Shown piece after piece: positions 1 through 7,458 of a stretch of 35,322 bases of DNA. Under the pieces are notes generated by a model, which was not told the origin of the DNA, searched no databases, and saw only the letters and a program-made list of their open reading frames with translations. The translations under genes and the position numbers were made by a program. The stretch's first letter is position 1. The number at the start of each line of letters is the position of its first letter. Source of the stretch: Polyangia bacterium (GTDB lineage Bacteria; Myxococcota_A; Polyangia; Polyangiales; Polyangiaceae); contig JAUHZF010000049.1 of NCBI GenBank assembly GCA_030426145.1, positions 1 to 35,322 on the forward strand, read 5' to 3'.

Positions 1-863
1 ACGACCACGGCGAGACCAAGCACGGCGCAGACCAGTTTGGCCAGGGTGGAGGGGTCGCGCTGGAGGAGGTGCACGAAGCCAAGCCCGAGCAAGGTGATGA
101 GCGCGACGGCGAGGACCAGGGCGCGGCGGCCCTCGGTGCCACCGGGGCTCGGCGCGTCACGCTTGCTCTCTTCGCGCTCGAGGTTGCGCTGCACGAGGGG
201 CACGAGTGCGGGCCCGCCGAGAAAGAGCATCCACATCCCGAGGTAGAGCGGAGCCTCGGGGCGGGTGAGGCCGGCCGCGGCGAAGAGGAGGCCGCTCCAG
301 GGAAAGGGGCGGTCTTCCTGCTCTTCGCGCCAGAGTTGAAGGCTCCCGGCGACGACCAAGAAGGTGAAGGGGAGGGTCTCCAGACCGAACACGCCGTAGC
401 CGCTGAACACACCCGTCGATGCGAGCAGCCAGGTGGCGATGCAGGGGATTCGTCGCAGCGGATTGAGCGTCTCCGACCACTTGTAGACGAGCCAGAGCGT
501 GCCGATCGTCGCGGCGCCGCCGAGGACCTTGGCCATGATCCGCTGGTCGAGACCGACGCCATCCACGACCGCCAGCAGGACCGTCCAGAGGAAGTTGGTA
601 TAGCCCTCGATGCGCTGGCCCTCGTTGTAGACGAGGCCTAGCCCCTCAGCGAGGTTCCGGGCGTAGCGGAAGGAGATGTAGGCGTCGTCCGTCGTGTGAG
701 GCGAGAGCCGAATCATCTGCGCGACGGCGAGCAGGGCCGGGGCCAGAAAGCCCAGCACGAGATGTGCGCGCCGCGACAGGAGCTCATCGGCGGCCGTCTC
801 CGAGGCCGGACCGTCGACCTCGCCGGATTTCGGGTCTTCGTCGCTCACCTCGCCGACCGCCAT
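1..863 (-). CDS. GT-C membrane glycosyltransferase, AftB-like (partial, C-terminus off the left edge)
   Basis: This minus-strand frame starts at ATG 863 and stays open to base 1, so at least 287 residues are present and the C-terminus is missing. After a hydrophilic N-terminus of about 30 residues and a first membrane segment comes the motif DDAYISFRYARNLAEGLG, followed by IEGYTNFLWT. This DDA-ISFRYA...EGYTN-LW block is characteristic of GT-C enzymes of the AftB kind, which use polyprenyl-phosphate sugars. Asp-Asp at the start of the first extracytoplasmic loop is the expected catalytic/metal site. Several further hydrophobic segments follow. A transfer of a sugar onto an envelope polymer is inferred; donor and acceptor cannot be read from the sequence. 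It is divergent from the small gene at 941, and 77 bases separate them. Confidence 0.8.
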   Translation of the reverse strand, partial: MAVGEVSDEDPKSGEVDGPASETAADELLSRRAHLVLGFLAPALLAVAQMIRLSPHTTDDAYISFRYARNLAEGLGLVYNEGQRIEGYTNFLWTVLLAVVDGVGLDQRIMAKVLGGAATIGTLWLVYKWSETLNPLRRIPCIATWLLASTGVFSGYGVFGLETLPFTFLVVAGSLQLWREEQEDRPFPWSGLLFAAAGLTRPEAPLYLGMWMLFLGGPALVPLVQRNLEREESKRDAPSPGGTEGRRALVLAVALITLLGLGFVHLLQRDPSTLAKLVCAVLGLAVV

Positions 864-940
864 GCGACCGTGTCTTACACGCCGTACGAGGGCAGCGCGA
901 GACCCTTGAGTGCGCCCGCCCGGGATGGGACACTGATCGT

Positions 941-1174
941 ATGTTCAGTCACTGTGTATGTTGTGCCCGACGCCACGAGCGCCCCGCGCCCGCGACGAAG
1001 TGTCGATACTGCGATGGTTTTCCCCACACCGAGCAGGGGGGCTGTCTCGGCGTGCACGGTGAAGCGCTCGAGCACTACCTCGATGAGCTCGTCGCCAACG
1101 GCTTCTGGACACGCGAGCTCGCCGAGTGGTGGCTGCGGCGCGATGCCGATGAGCTCGCGCGTCGCGCGGGCTAG
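941..1174 (+). CDS. Small cysteine-rich (zinc-ribbon-like) protein, 77 aa
   Basis: The family is not recognised. The 77-residue product has CVCC near residue 5 and CRYC near residue 21, plus His4 and Cys35, a spacing that suggests one bound metal ion, most likely zinc. The C-terminal half is predicted helical, with EALEHYLDELVANGFWTREL. The start at ATG 941 is preferred because it begins just before the first Cys pair and leaves a promoter-sized gap to the divergent glycosyltransferase. A longer in-frame start at 764 would overlap that gene and adds only low-complexity Arg/Pro sequence. A purine run (GGGATGGGA) lies 10 bases upstream. The antiporter gene follows after 57 bases on the same strand. 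Confidence 0.55.
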   Translation: MFSHCVCCARRHERPAPATKCRYCDGFPHTEQGGCLGVHGEALEHYLDELVANGFWTRELAEWWLRRDADELARRAG

Positions 1175-1231
1175 GTGAGTGACTGTGCGTGACCTTGCGT
1201 TTACCTATGGCTCGCGCGAGAGTCTTTGCCG

Positions 1232-2941
1232 ATGGACCTCACACATCCATTGATGAGCCTGGCCCTGACGCTGGTAGCCGGGATCTTGGGCGGAGAGCTC
1301 TTCGCTCGCTTCAAGCTGCCCAAGGTCACGGGATGGATCGGGACCGGGATTGTGGTTCGGTCCCTCGGGCTGCCTGGCCTCGGTCCGGGCGATCTGAACG
1401 GGTTCGCGCCCTTCACCGACTTCGTGCTGGGCTACATCGCCTTCACGGTGGGCAGCGCGTTTCACCTCGCGAGCCTTCGCAATGCAGGCAAGCGGCTGTC
1501 GCTGCTCGTGGTGACGGAGGCACTCATCACACCGGCGCTCGTGGTCGCCGCGCTCATCTTCATCGGCGGCCAGTCCGTAGGCATCGGGCTGGTCATGGCG
1601 GCAGTGGCCATCGCAGGGGCGCCGGGGACGACCGTCATCGTCGTCCAAGAGGCGCGGGCCCACGGTACCTTCGTCAAGACGCTGGTCGCGGCGGTGGCCC
1701 TCATCGACATGGTGGCCGTGGTCGGCTTTGCCTTCGTTGTCTCGCTTCTCGACTCGGGCGGAGCGGGCCTCGACATCGCCTCCTTGACCGATGCCGCTGC
1801 AGCCTCGGTGACCAAGCTCGGCGTCGCCCTCGTCATCGGGGCCGGGTGCGCCGGGCTCGCGTTGCTCATCGCGCGCTTGGTCAACCCTTCCTTCTTGGGG
1901 CCGACCATGGTGGCCACCATCCTCGGGGCGTGGGGCCTCGGACAGGCGACCGACACCTCGAGCATTCTCGCGTGCTCCCTCGCGGGGGTGATGCTGACCA
2001 ACTTCCGCCACGAGACCGCCCGCGCTGGTGACGCCTACCTCAAGCCCTTCGGTGGCGTGCTCTTCGCGGGGTTCTACACCTTCGCCGGCATGCGCCTCGA
2101 CTTCAGCCTCGTCGTCCCGCTTGCGGGTCTCGTAGGGCTCTTCTTCTTCGCGCGCCTCGTGGGAAAGAGCATCTCGGCCTACCTCGCCATGACCCTCGCG
2201 CGCATGACGTCGAAGGTGCGCCGCTACCTCGGGGTTGCGCTGCTCCCGCACGGCGGGGTCGCGGTAGGACTCATTCTGCTCGTCGAAGAGAACGCCCACC
2301 TCGCTTCGATGCACGACACCGTCGCTGCCGTCGGCCTCGCCGCGCTGGCCATCAACCAGCTCGTGGGGCCGAGCGCGACGCGCTTCGCCCTGCAGCGTGC
2401 AGGGGAGGTCGGGCTCGACCGGCCCCGCCTGCTCGACTTCTTGGGTGAGCAACACATCGTGGTCGACGTGAAGGCCAGCTCGCGTGAGGAGCTCATCCGG
2501 CAGCTCGCCGATCGGCTCTACGCCACGGGGGGGCTCTCTGTGTCGAAGGGCGACTTCGTGCGCGAGGTCCTCGCCCGCGAGGAGGAGGCGTCGACCTGCC
2601 TGGGGGAGGGCTTCATGATCCCGCACACCGCCCTCGCCGAGTCCGACGAGGTGAAGGGGGTCCTGGGGCTGTCATGCGAGGGCCTCGACCTCGGGGCCCC
2701 GGATGGTCGACGGGTTCACGCTGCGGTGCTCCTCGCGACCCCCGAGACCGACCGCAATCGACATCTGGAGATCCTGGCCGCCTTCGCATCGGCCATCACG
2801 CGCAACACCAACCTGCGGGAACAGCTCTACAGCGCGCGTTCGGCGGCCCACGCCTACGACATCTTGCACGCCGACGATGCGGTCGATTTCAACTACTTCC
2901 TCGATGAGCAGATGGCGCCTTCCCGCGCTGGCCACGCTTGA
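1232..2941 (+). CDS. Cation:proton antiporter (CPA2/KefB-like) fused to a PTS EIIA domain
   Basis: The protein has 569 residues. Residues about 5-385 form a polytopic Na+/H+ exchanger domain of the CPA2 type, with an N-terminal GGELFARFKLPKVTGWIGTG segment, an Asp in ALIDMVAV where the family carries its ion-binding acid, and a glycine-rich penultimate helix region (LLPHGGVAVGLIL). From about residue 405 a soluble domain of the fructose-type EIIA (PtsN-like) follows; GEGFMIPHTALAE carries the expected phosphorylatable His465. The role inferred is K+ or Na+/H+ exchange across the inner membrane, possibly gated by phosphorylation of the EIIA part. ATG 1232 is chosen; a TTG six bases upstream is an alternative. 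Two lipoprotein genes follow closely (19 bases, then an overlap), which suggests one transcript. Confidence 0.85.
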   Translation: MDLTHPLMSLALTLVAGILGGELFARFKLPKVTGWIGTGIVVRSLGLPGLGPGDLNGFAPFTDFVLGYIAFTVGSAFHLASLRNAGKRLSLLVVTEALITPALVVAALIFIGGQSVGIGLVMAAVAIAGAPGTTVIVVQEARAHGTFVKTLVAAVALIDMVAVVGFAFVVSLLDSGGAGLDIASLTDAAAASVTKLGVALVIGAGCAGLALLIARLVNPSFLGPTMVATILGAWGLGQATDTSSILACSLAGVMLTNFRHETARAGDAYLKPFGGVLFAGFYTFAGMRLDFSLVVPLAGLVGLFFFARLVGKSISAYLAMTLARMTSKVRRYLGVALLPHGGVAVGLILLVEENAHLASMHDTVAAVGLAALAINQLVGPSATRFALQRAGEVGLDRPRLLDFLGEQHIVVDVKASSREELIRQLADRLYATGGLSVSKGDFVREVLAREEEASTCLGEGFMIPHTALAESDEVKGVLGLSCEGLDLGAPDGRRVHAAVLLATPETDRNRHLEILAAFASAITRNTNLREQLYSARSAAHAYDILHADDAVDFNYFLDEQMAPSRAGHA

Positions 2942-2960
2942 CCGTGCTAGCGTCGCGCCG

Positions 2961-3893
2961 ATGAGGTGGAGCAATCTCTCGGGGTGGATGCTGGTGGCCG
3001 CTCTCGCCACCACGGCCTGCAACAACAAGGACGGCAAGGGACCGCCTCAGCCGGCGAGTGCGGCCTCCCAGCCGAGCTTTGCCGAGGGGTATGGCGAGAC
3101 CCTGCAGCTCGAGACCGAGTCGTTCGATGGCGCCAAGCAAGAGGTGACCGACGCCGCACAGGGGTTCTCGGGCTACGCCGATGCGCTGAAGGACCCGTGC
3201 GACTACGCCAAAGCCGAAGAGGTGGTGCGCGCCGCGGACGAGGCGGGGCGCAGTGAGGCCTACGTCGAGAAGGCGCGTCAGCGAGACGCGGTTCAGGCCT
3301 TCTTCCAGGAGGATGACCAGGCTCGGCTCAAGCGGGTTGCAGGCGGCGTGCAGTACGCGGCCAAACAAGCGGGTTGCAACGACGTGGGCAACACTGCGGT
3401 GGGAACCATCAAGCGTCAGATCGAGAAGGAGCTCGACGAGACCACCCGCGATGGCAACGAGGCGCACGCGATGCTCGACCGCTACGAAGAAGCGTTGGGC
3501 AAGGACAACGTGGCGACCATGCGCGAGCAGGTCGATACCGTCGCCGAGGCGAGCTACCTGACCCACATCGAGCTGCCGACGCGCAAGCACGAGCTCGAGC
3601 GGCACGTGGCCGCCGGCGCCGAGGCCCGCAAGACGTTGGAGCGCGAGATCGAGGCCGAGCAGAAGCGAGCTGCCGACGCGGGCACGAGCGACGCCGGCAA
3701 GAAGGCGGCCGAGGCACGGGCGGCCAAGCTCGAGGAGGCGAAGGGCAAGCTCGACGTGCAGCTCGAAGAGGCGAAGACGCGCCTCAAGACGCTGGAGAAA
3801 GACGTGAAGGACACCAAGAAGGCCTACGACGAGGCGCTCGACGGGCTCTTGGCATCGCTGCGGAAGAAGGCCGAGGCGGGAGGCGAGTCGTGA
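2961..3893 (+). CDS. Lipoprotein with long C-terminal coiled coil
   Basis: The family is not recognised. The 310-residue product begins with a signal peptide and lipobox ending in ALATTAC, so lipid attachment at about Cys20 is expected. The mature N-terminus is Lys/Gly/Pro/Ala-rich. From about residue 190 the sequence is rich in Lys, Glu and Ala with heptad-like spacing (EKELDETT, KTLEREIEAEQKRAAD, KLEEAKGKLDVQLEEAKTR), which is typical of an alpha-helical coiled coil reaching into the periplasm. ATG 2961 is chosen because it opens the signal peptide; in-frame sequence upstream is read-through of the antiporter region. It lies 19 bases after the antiporter and overlaps the next gene by four bases. 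Confidence 0.75.
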   Translation: MRWSNLSGWMLVAALATTACNNKDGKGPPQPASAASQPSFAEGYGETLQLETESFDGAKQEVTDAAQGFSGYADALKDPCDYAKAEEVVRAADEAGRSEAYVEKARQRDAVQAFFQEDDQARLKRVAGGVQYAAKQAGCNDVGNTAVGTIKRQIEKELDETTRDGNEAHAMLDRYEEALGKDNVATMREQVDTVAEASYLTHIELPTRKHELERHVAAGAEARKTLEREIEAEQKRAADAGTSDAGKKAAEARAAKLEEAKGKLDVQLEEAKTRLKTLEKDVKDTKKAYDEALDGLLASLRKKAEAGGES

Positions 3894-4267
3894 GGCGCAC
3901 GGCCTGGGTCCTCGCCCTCGCGGTGGCCATCGTCGGCTGCAAGGAAGACAAACCCAAGCCCGCCGCGCCGACCGCTTCGGCCACCAGCAGCGCCACCGCG
4001 CTCAAGACCGCGAGCGCCCCGAAGGTCGAGCACGACTGGTGCAAGGATTTCATCGCCGCCCTCGAGGTGTGCGCGAAGAACCCGCCTGCGGGAAGCTCGG
4101 CCGAGGCCTACCAGAAGCAGGTCGAGACCCAGCGTGGTGCCTACGAAAAGGCGGGCGCGGTGGAGAAGTCCCAGATGCAGTCGGGCTGCCTGACCGGGCT
4201 CAAGACGCTCGAGCAACAGACGCCAGGCTGTGGCGCCAAGCCGTCGCCATCGGCCACGGCCGAGTAG
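3890..4267 (+). CDS. Small lipoprotein, 125 aa
   Basis: The family is not recognised. The start is GTG 3890, overlapping the previous stop in a GTGA junction, with GGAGG a suitable distance upstream, so the two lipoproteins are translationally coupled. The signal peptide ends in AIVGC, a good lipobox. A Lys/Pro/Ala/Ser/Thr linker of about 30 residues follows. The mature domain has four cysteines (HDWCKDF, LEVCAKN, QSGCLTG, TPGCGAK), which could form two disulfides in the periplasm. It ends three bases before the convergent gene that reads from the other strand. Confidence 0.72.
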   Translation: MRRTAWVLALAVAIVGCKEDKPKPAAPTASATSSATALKTASAPKVEHDWCKDFIAALEVCAKNPPAGSSAEAYQKQVETQRGAYEKAGAVEKSQMQSGCLTGLKTLEQQTPGCGAKPSPSATAE

Positions 4268-4270
4268 GGC

Positions 4271-4906
4271 TCACCAGAGGCTCTGGCCGTCGTCGGTGAA
4301 GGGCGAGCCCTGGTCGCTGCGCCACAGCGAGCGCGAGCCCCGCAGCGGGGACGACACCTCGAGCAGCGGGGCGCGGTCGTCGCAGATGGCCGCGCTGGGG
4401 CCGTCGACGAGCGGCAGGTCCGAGGTGAGCACGCCCTCGCGCGGCGCGAGGTCGAGCGCGACCCGCTCGGCGAAGGGCGTCGTAGCGCCGCCCCGATGCC
4501 GGAGGCCCACGTCGACCGCGGCGTGACCATCGCTGAGGTCGACGGTGGCGTGACGTTCGAGGCGCACCACGCAGCCATCGCCGTCGTCGAGCCGGGTGCT
4601 GGCGAAAGCGACCTCGGCCACCACCACCACCGCATGTTCTCCCGGCGGGAGCTTGGCGTGCGCGAGCCACCGCGGCCGCGCTTCGTCGGGGCCGTATTGT
4701 TCGTCGACGACGGTGGCGTCACCCACGCGCACCTCGACGCGGTGCACCCAGTAGGGCCACGCCACTCGGTCCGCCAAACCGAAAGTGGCGACGCGCTCGT
4801 CGGGTGATGCCGTCACCACCGGTGGAGGCTCGGCTTCGACCGAGGTGGTGGTCGCACCGCAACCGGACATCGCCATCCCTACCAGAACCACCCCAGCCAC
4901 CCGCAT
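4271..4906 (-). CDS. Lipoprotein of unknown function, 211 aa
   Basis: The protein is not recognised by family. From ATG 4906 a short signal peptide ends in GMAMSGC, giving a lipid-modified Cys. The mature part looks beta-rich, with alternating short hydrophobic strands such as GEHAVVVVAEVAFAST and HATVDLSDGHAAVDVG, and has two further cysteines (DGCVVRL, AAICDDR). An alternative GTG start lies seven codons upstream at 4927, but the ATG places the charged residue and hydrophobic core in a more typical signal-peptide arrangement. It is convergent with the preceding lipoprotein gene (three-base gap) and divergent from the yraN-like gene. Confidence 0.68.
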   Translation of the reverse strand: MRVAGVVLVGMAMSGCGATTTSVEAEPPPVVTASPDERVATFGLADRVAWPYWVHRVEVRVGDATVVDEQYGPDEARPRWLAHAKLPPGEHAVVVVAEVAFASTRLDDGDGCVVRLERHATVDLSDGHAAVDVGLRHRGGATTPFAERVALDLAPREGVLTSDLPLVDGPSAAICDDRAPLLEVSSPLRGSRSLWRSDQGSPFTDDGQSLW

Positions 4907-5034
4907 GACCCTCAGGTTAGCGAGCACGACGGAGCATGGCCCCGATTTTTTTCGCTACGTTTGGCGGCTCATCCCGATGGAAGGGTGTGAGACGTCATCC
5001 TCCACCCTCCACCCCCTGGCGTGCGCGTCGGGGC

Positions 5035-5379
5035 ATGAAGGCCGAAGACATGGCGGCGCGCTACCTGCGTCGTGCCGGCTACGTCATCCTCGGCCAGAAC
5101 GTGCGCATCGGTCATCTCGAGCTCGACCTCGTCGCGCGGGACGGCGACGTGGTCGTCGTGGTCGAGGTTCGCGGACGTGGGCGCGGGGCGTGGGTCGCCC
5201 CCCTCGCGTCCATCGGCCCGAAGAAGCAGGAAAAGCTCCGCCGCGCCGCCACCCTGCTGTGGCGACGGCGCTGGTCGCGATGGCGTTGGGCCCAGCGCGT
5301 GCGCTTCGACGTGGTGTCGGTGTACCTCGACGAGGAGGATGGGCCTCGCGTCCTGCACGTCCGCGCGGCCTTCGTTTGA
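5035..5379 (+). CDS. yraN: YraN/UPF0102 family endonuclease-like protein
   Basis: The 114-residue product matches the UPF0102 pattern: AARYLRRAGYVILGQNVR, then HLELDLVARDGDVVVVVEVR and IGPKKQEKLRRAA, ending with RFDVVSVYL. The Glu-x-Asp and Glu-x-Arg/Lys residues form the restriction-endonuclease-like core seen in this family. The cellular role is poorly defined; a link to DNA processing or Holliday-junction-like structures is family lore rather than shown here. The start is uncertain: the in-frame upstream text WRARRG resembles the usual N-terminal extension of the family, so GTG 4987 or ATG 4936 are possible. ATG 5035 is a conservative choice. A tRNA gene on the other strand follows after six bases. 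Confidence 0.8.
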   Translation: MKAEDMAARYLRRAGYVILGQNVRIGHLELDLVARDGDVVVVVEVRGRGRGAWVAPLASIGPKKQEKLRRAATLLWRRRWSRWRWAQRVRFDVVSVYLDEEDGPRVLHVRAAFV

Positions 5380-5385
5380 GCTCGG

Positions 5386-5459
5386 CAGCCCCTGCTGGAT
5401 TCGAACCAGCGACCTCGGAGTTAGAAGCTCCTTGCTCTATCCAGCTGAGCTAAGGGGCC
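5386..5459 (-). tRNA. tRNA-Arg (anticodon UCU)
   Basis: The minus strand folds into a 74-base cloverleaf. The acceptor stem is GGCCCCT with AGGGGCT (G1 opposite U72 is a wobble pair). The D stem is GCTC/GAGC. The anticodon stem is AGGAG/CTCCG, with a 7-base loop CTTCTAA giving anticodon TCT. The T arm is GCTGG-TTCGAAT-CCAGC, and the discriminator base is G. One A-G mismatch sits at the top of the anticodon stem. The CCA end is not encoded (CCG follows). Read as arginine for AGA codons, which are rare in DNA this rich in GC. Confidence 0.93.
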
Positions 5460-5546
5460 GGGCGGACTCGAACCTAGCTCAACCAAGCGCACCCGCCCAC
5501 CGTTCTCCGGGGGGAGGTCTCACGCCCCCTCGACGTAGGCTGCTTC

Positions 5547-6452
5547 ATGGGTCGGGCGTCTCGACTTCTGCCGAGGGTCAGGGAGCGAATGCACTTCGTC
5601 GAAGCGACGGAGCCGCTCGTTCATTGGCCTCTCGGCGAGCACCTGGCGGTGGGCTTGGTCGAGGACGAGCCCGATCACCTCGCCCCCCTGACGGAGTCGG
5701 GCCTCCTCGAGCTGGGCATCTCGGCCGACGAGGCTCTCGCCTACGCGCGGAAGAACCTGGCGCAGCGGAGTCAGGGGTGTCTGACCCGGGTCGCAGCGGG
5801 GCTCTACGCATCGCCCTGGCAGGACGAGCACGACGCGGCCCGGATCTTGATTCCCCACTGCATCGAGGGTCTGCCCCTTGCGGGTGAGCCGGTGCTCATG
5901 GTGCCGCACCGCGATCACCTCATCGCGGCCGGGGCCGACGACCCGGTGGCCCTGGCCGCGATGCTTGAGCTGAGCCGAGCTCTGCTGGAGGCGCCGGACT
6001 TCGTCTCCAGTGTGCCTTTGGTTTGCCGCGACGGATCTTGGATCCCGTTCTGTCCGGGGCCCGAGCACCCTCTGCACGAGGCTTTCGCCGAGCTTCGGGT
6101 CGCCCAGCTCGTGCGGGAGCATGCGCAGCAGCGCGGCTGGCTCGAGGCCCGTCTCGGCGGTCAGGACGTCTTCGTCGCCTCCTTCCGGGGAGTCGAGACC
6201 CAGTCCGGTCTCGCGAGCTATTGCGTTTGGTCCCGAGGTGTTCCCAGCCTGCTTCCCCGCGCGGAGCTGGTCGCGGTGCTCGACCCCGATGACCCGGGCC
6301 CGCCGCTGATGGTCCGCTGGGATGACGTCATGGACATCGCCGGAGAGGCCCTCATTCCTCTGGAGGGTACCTATCCTCCCCGCTACCGCACGCGCGCATT
6401 CCCGGCCGAGCCGATCCTGATGGCGCTGCGGGAGCGAAACGTCGACCTCTGA
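5547..6452 (+). CDS. YtpQ/DUF1444-like protein
   Basis: The 301-residue product lacks a signal peptide and membrane segments, so it is probably cytoplasmic. The order of elements resembles DUF1444/YtpQ proteins: an N-terminal LTESGLLELGISADEAL-type segment, ARKNL, then ARILIPHCIEG, VLMVPHRDHLIAAGADDP and a helical stretch after it. The function of that family is unknown. The assignment rests on motif order only, so it is tentative. ATG 5547 is used; ATG 5589 is an internal alternative that would drop an Arg-rich leader of 14 residues. The last codons and stop lie in a perfect inverted repeat shared with the convergent gene. Confidence 0.62.
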   Translation: MGRASRLLPRVRERMHFVEATEPLVHWPLGEHLAVGLVEDEPDHLAPLTESGLLELGISADEALAYARKNLAQRSQGCLTRVAAGLYASPWQDEHDAARILIPHCIEGLPLAGEPVLMVPHRDHLIAAGADDPVALAAMLELSRALLEAPDFVSSVPLVCRDGSWIPFCPGPEHPLHEAFAELRVAQLVREHAQQRGWLEARLGGQDVFVASFRGVETQSGLASYCVWSRGVPSLLPRAELVAVLDPDDPGPPLMVRWDDVMDIAGEALIPLEGTYPPRYRTRAFPAEPILMALRERNVDL

Positions 6453-6464
6453 CCGTCAGAGGTC
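6444..6464. terminator. Palindrome holding both stop codons of two convergent genes; possible bidirectional terminator
   Basis: GACCTCTGA and TCAGAGGTC form a perfect 9-bp inverted repeat around the three-base loop CCG. The left arm contains the TGA stop of the plus gene and the right arm contains the TGA stop of the minus gene, so both proteins end in Asp-Leu. There is no T tract, so intrinsic termination is only a possibility. Confidence 0.4.
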
Positions 6465-7271
6465 GTGGGCCGCGACCATCAGGCTTTGAAGCTCGGTCAG
6501 TGCGTCGGTGGTGACGGCGCGGAAGTCCTCGGCCCCGATGACGCGGCTCAGCGGGTCGCCTCCCACGGGGTCGTGCGCGAGCCGAGCTAGGGCGGCCGCG
6601 AATGCGATGCGCTGCGGAATGGGGACCTCGGGTCGCGCGACGATCATGTCGGCGGGGATGGGACCGCTCACGTCGAGGATGCGGATGCTGGCAAAGGGCC
6701 CGTGCTCGATGAAGCCCGCCCCCACGAGCTCACCACGCTCGGCGTCACCGCGGCTGAAATGCCCGTAGGTTGCGCCCACGTCCGCCTTGCCACGGAGTAC
6801 CGCTTTCGCGACCTTGCCGTGCGTGTCGTGGAAACTCTCGTCTCCGAAGACCTCGTGCAGATCGTAGCCCTTCCGGGCCAGCGACAGACGGGGCACGAGG
6901 TAACCGGCCGCGCTCGAAGGCGCCACCCAGGCGGCGTGAGCGCCCCGCAGATCGTCGACGGATTCCGCGTCGATCCGGGTGGAACAAAAGAGGAGGGCGT
7001 GAAAGCAGGCCGCGCCTTGCCGCACCGAGCTGAGCAACGGCACCACGTGGGCCAAACCCGGGTCCATCAGGAGCAGGGTGGGGGAGATCCAGCCGACGTC
7101 GACCTCGCCTTTGGCTAGGGCACGTGCGAGCTGGTTGGGCTGCCGAAGGTCGCGGCCCTCGACGGGAAACCCACTGTCGGCACTGAGGAGCTCGCACATC
7201 GTAGCGAGCGCCTCGCGATGGACGTCGTCGTCTGGCGACAGCGTGACCCCGAACACGAGCCCTTCCCCCAT
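6456..7271 (-). CDS. PhnD-like periplasmic-binding-protein fold, without signal peptide
   Basis: The 271-residue protein resembles the phosphate/phosphonate-binding (PhnD) fold: an early strand FGVTLSPDDDVHR, the central ARALAKGEVDVGWISPTLLL, then SVDDLRGAHAAWVAPSSAAGYLVP and KAVLRGKADVGATYG. These are the two lobes and hinge strands of a type-2 substrate-binding protein. Unlike transport components, it begins directly with the first strand and shows no signal peptide or lipobox, so it should stay in the cytoplasm. No ABC permease or ATPase gene is nearby. A cytoplasmic ligand-sensing role is inferred. It lies 187 bases downstream of cysS on the same strand, separated by a repeat array. Confidence 0.75.
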   Translation of the reverse strand: MGEGLVFGVTLSPDDDVHREALATMCELLSADSGFPVEGRDLRQPNQLARALAKGEVDVGWISPTLLLMDPGLAHVVPLLSSVRQGAACFHALLFCSTRIDAESVDDLRGAHAAWVAPSSAAGYLVPRLSLARKGYDLHEVFGDESFHDTHGKVAKAVLRGKADVGATYGHFSRGDAERGELVGAGFIEHGPFASIRILDVSGPIPADMIVARPEVPIPQRIAFAAALARLAHDPVGGDPLSRVIGAEDFRAVTTDALTELQSLMVAAHDL

Positions 7272-7292
7272 CGGATCAGTTTAGCGCCAATG

Positions 7293-7440
7293 GCGTTCTC
7301 GATCTCGTGGTGCGTTCTCGTTCTCGATCTCGTGGGGCGTTCTCGATCTCGATCTCGTGGGGCGTTCTCGATCTCGTGTGCGTTCTCGATCTCGATCTCG
7401 TGTGCGTGCTCGATCTCGAGTGTCGACCGATCTCGAGGGT
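7293..7440. repeat. Imperfect tandem array of 18-25-base units built from CTCG-core hexamers
   Basis: Successive units begin GCGTTCTCG at 7293, 7312, 7337, 7362 and 7380, and a variant begins GCGTGCTCG at 7404. Units differ in length (19, 25, 25, 18 and 24 bases) mainly by the number of TCTCGA or TCTCGT hexamers, and most end in TCTCGTG. The array fills the gap between the cysS stop and the PhnD-like start, both on the minus strand. The units are too short and too unequal to be CRISPR repeats. Confidence 0.85.
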
Positions 7441-7458
7441 CGAGCTCGGCTCGAGACC

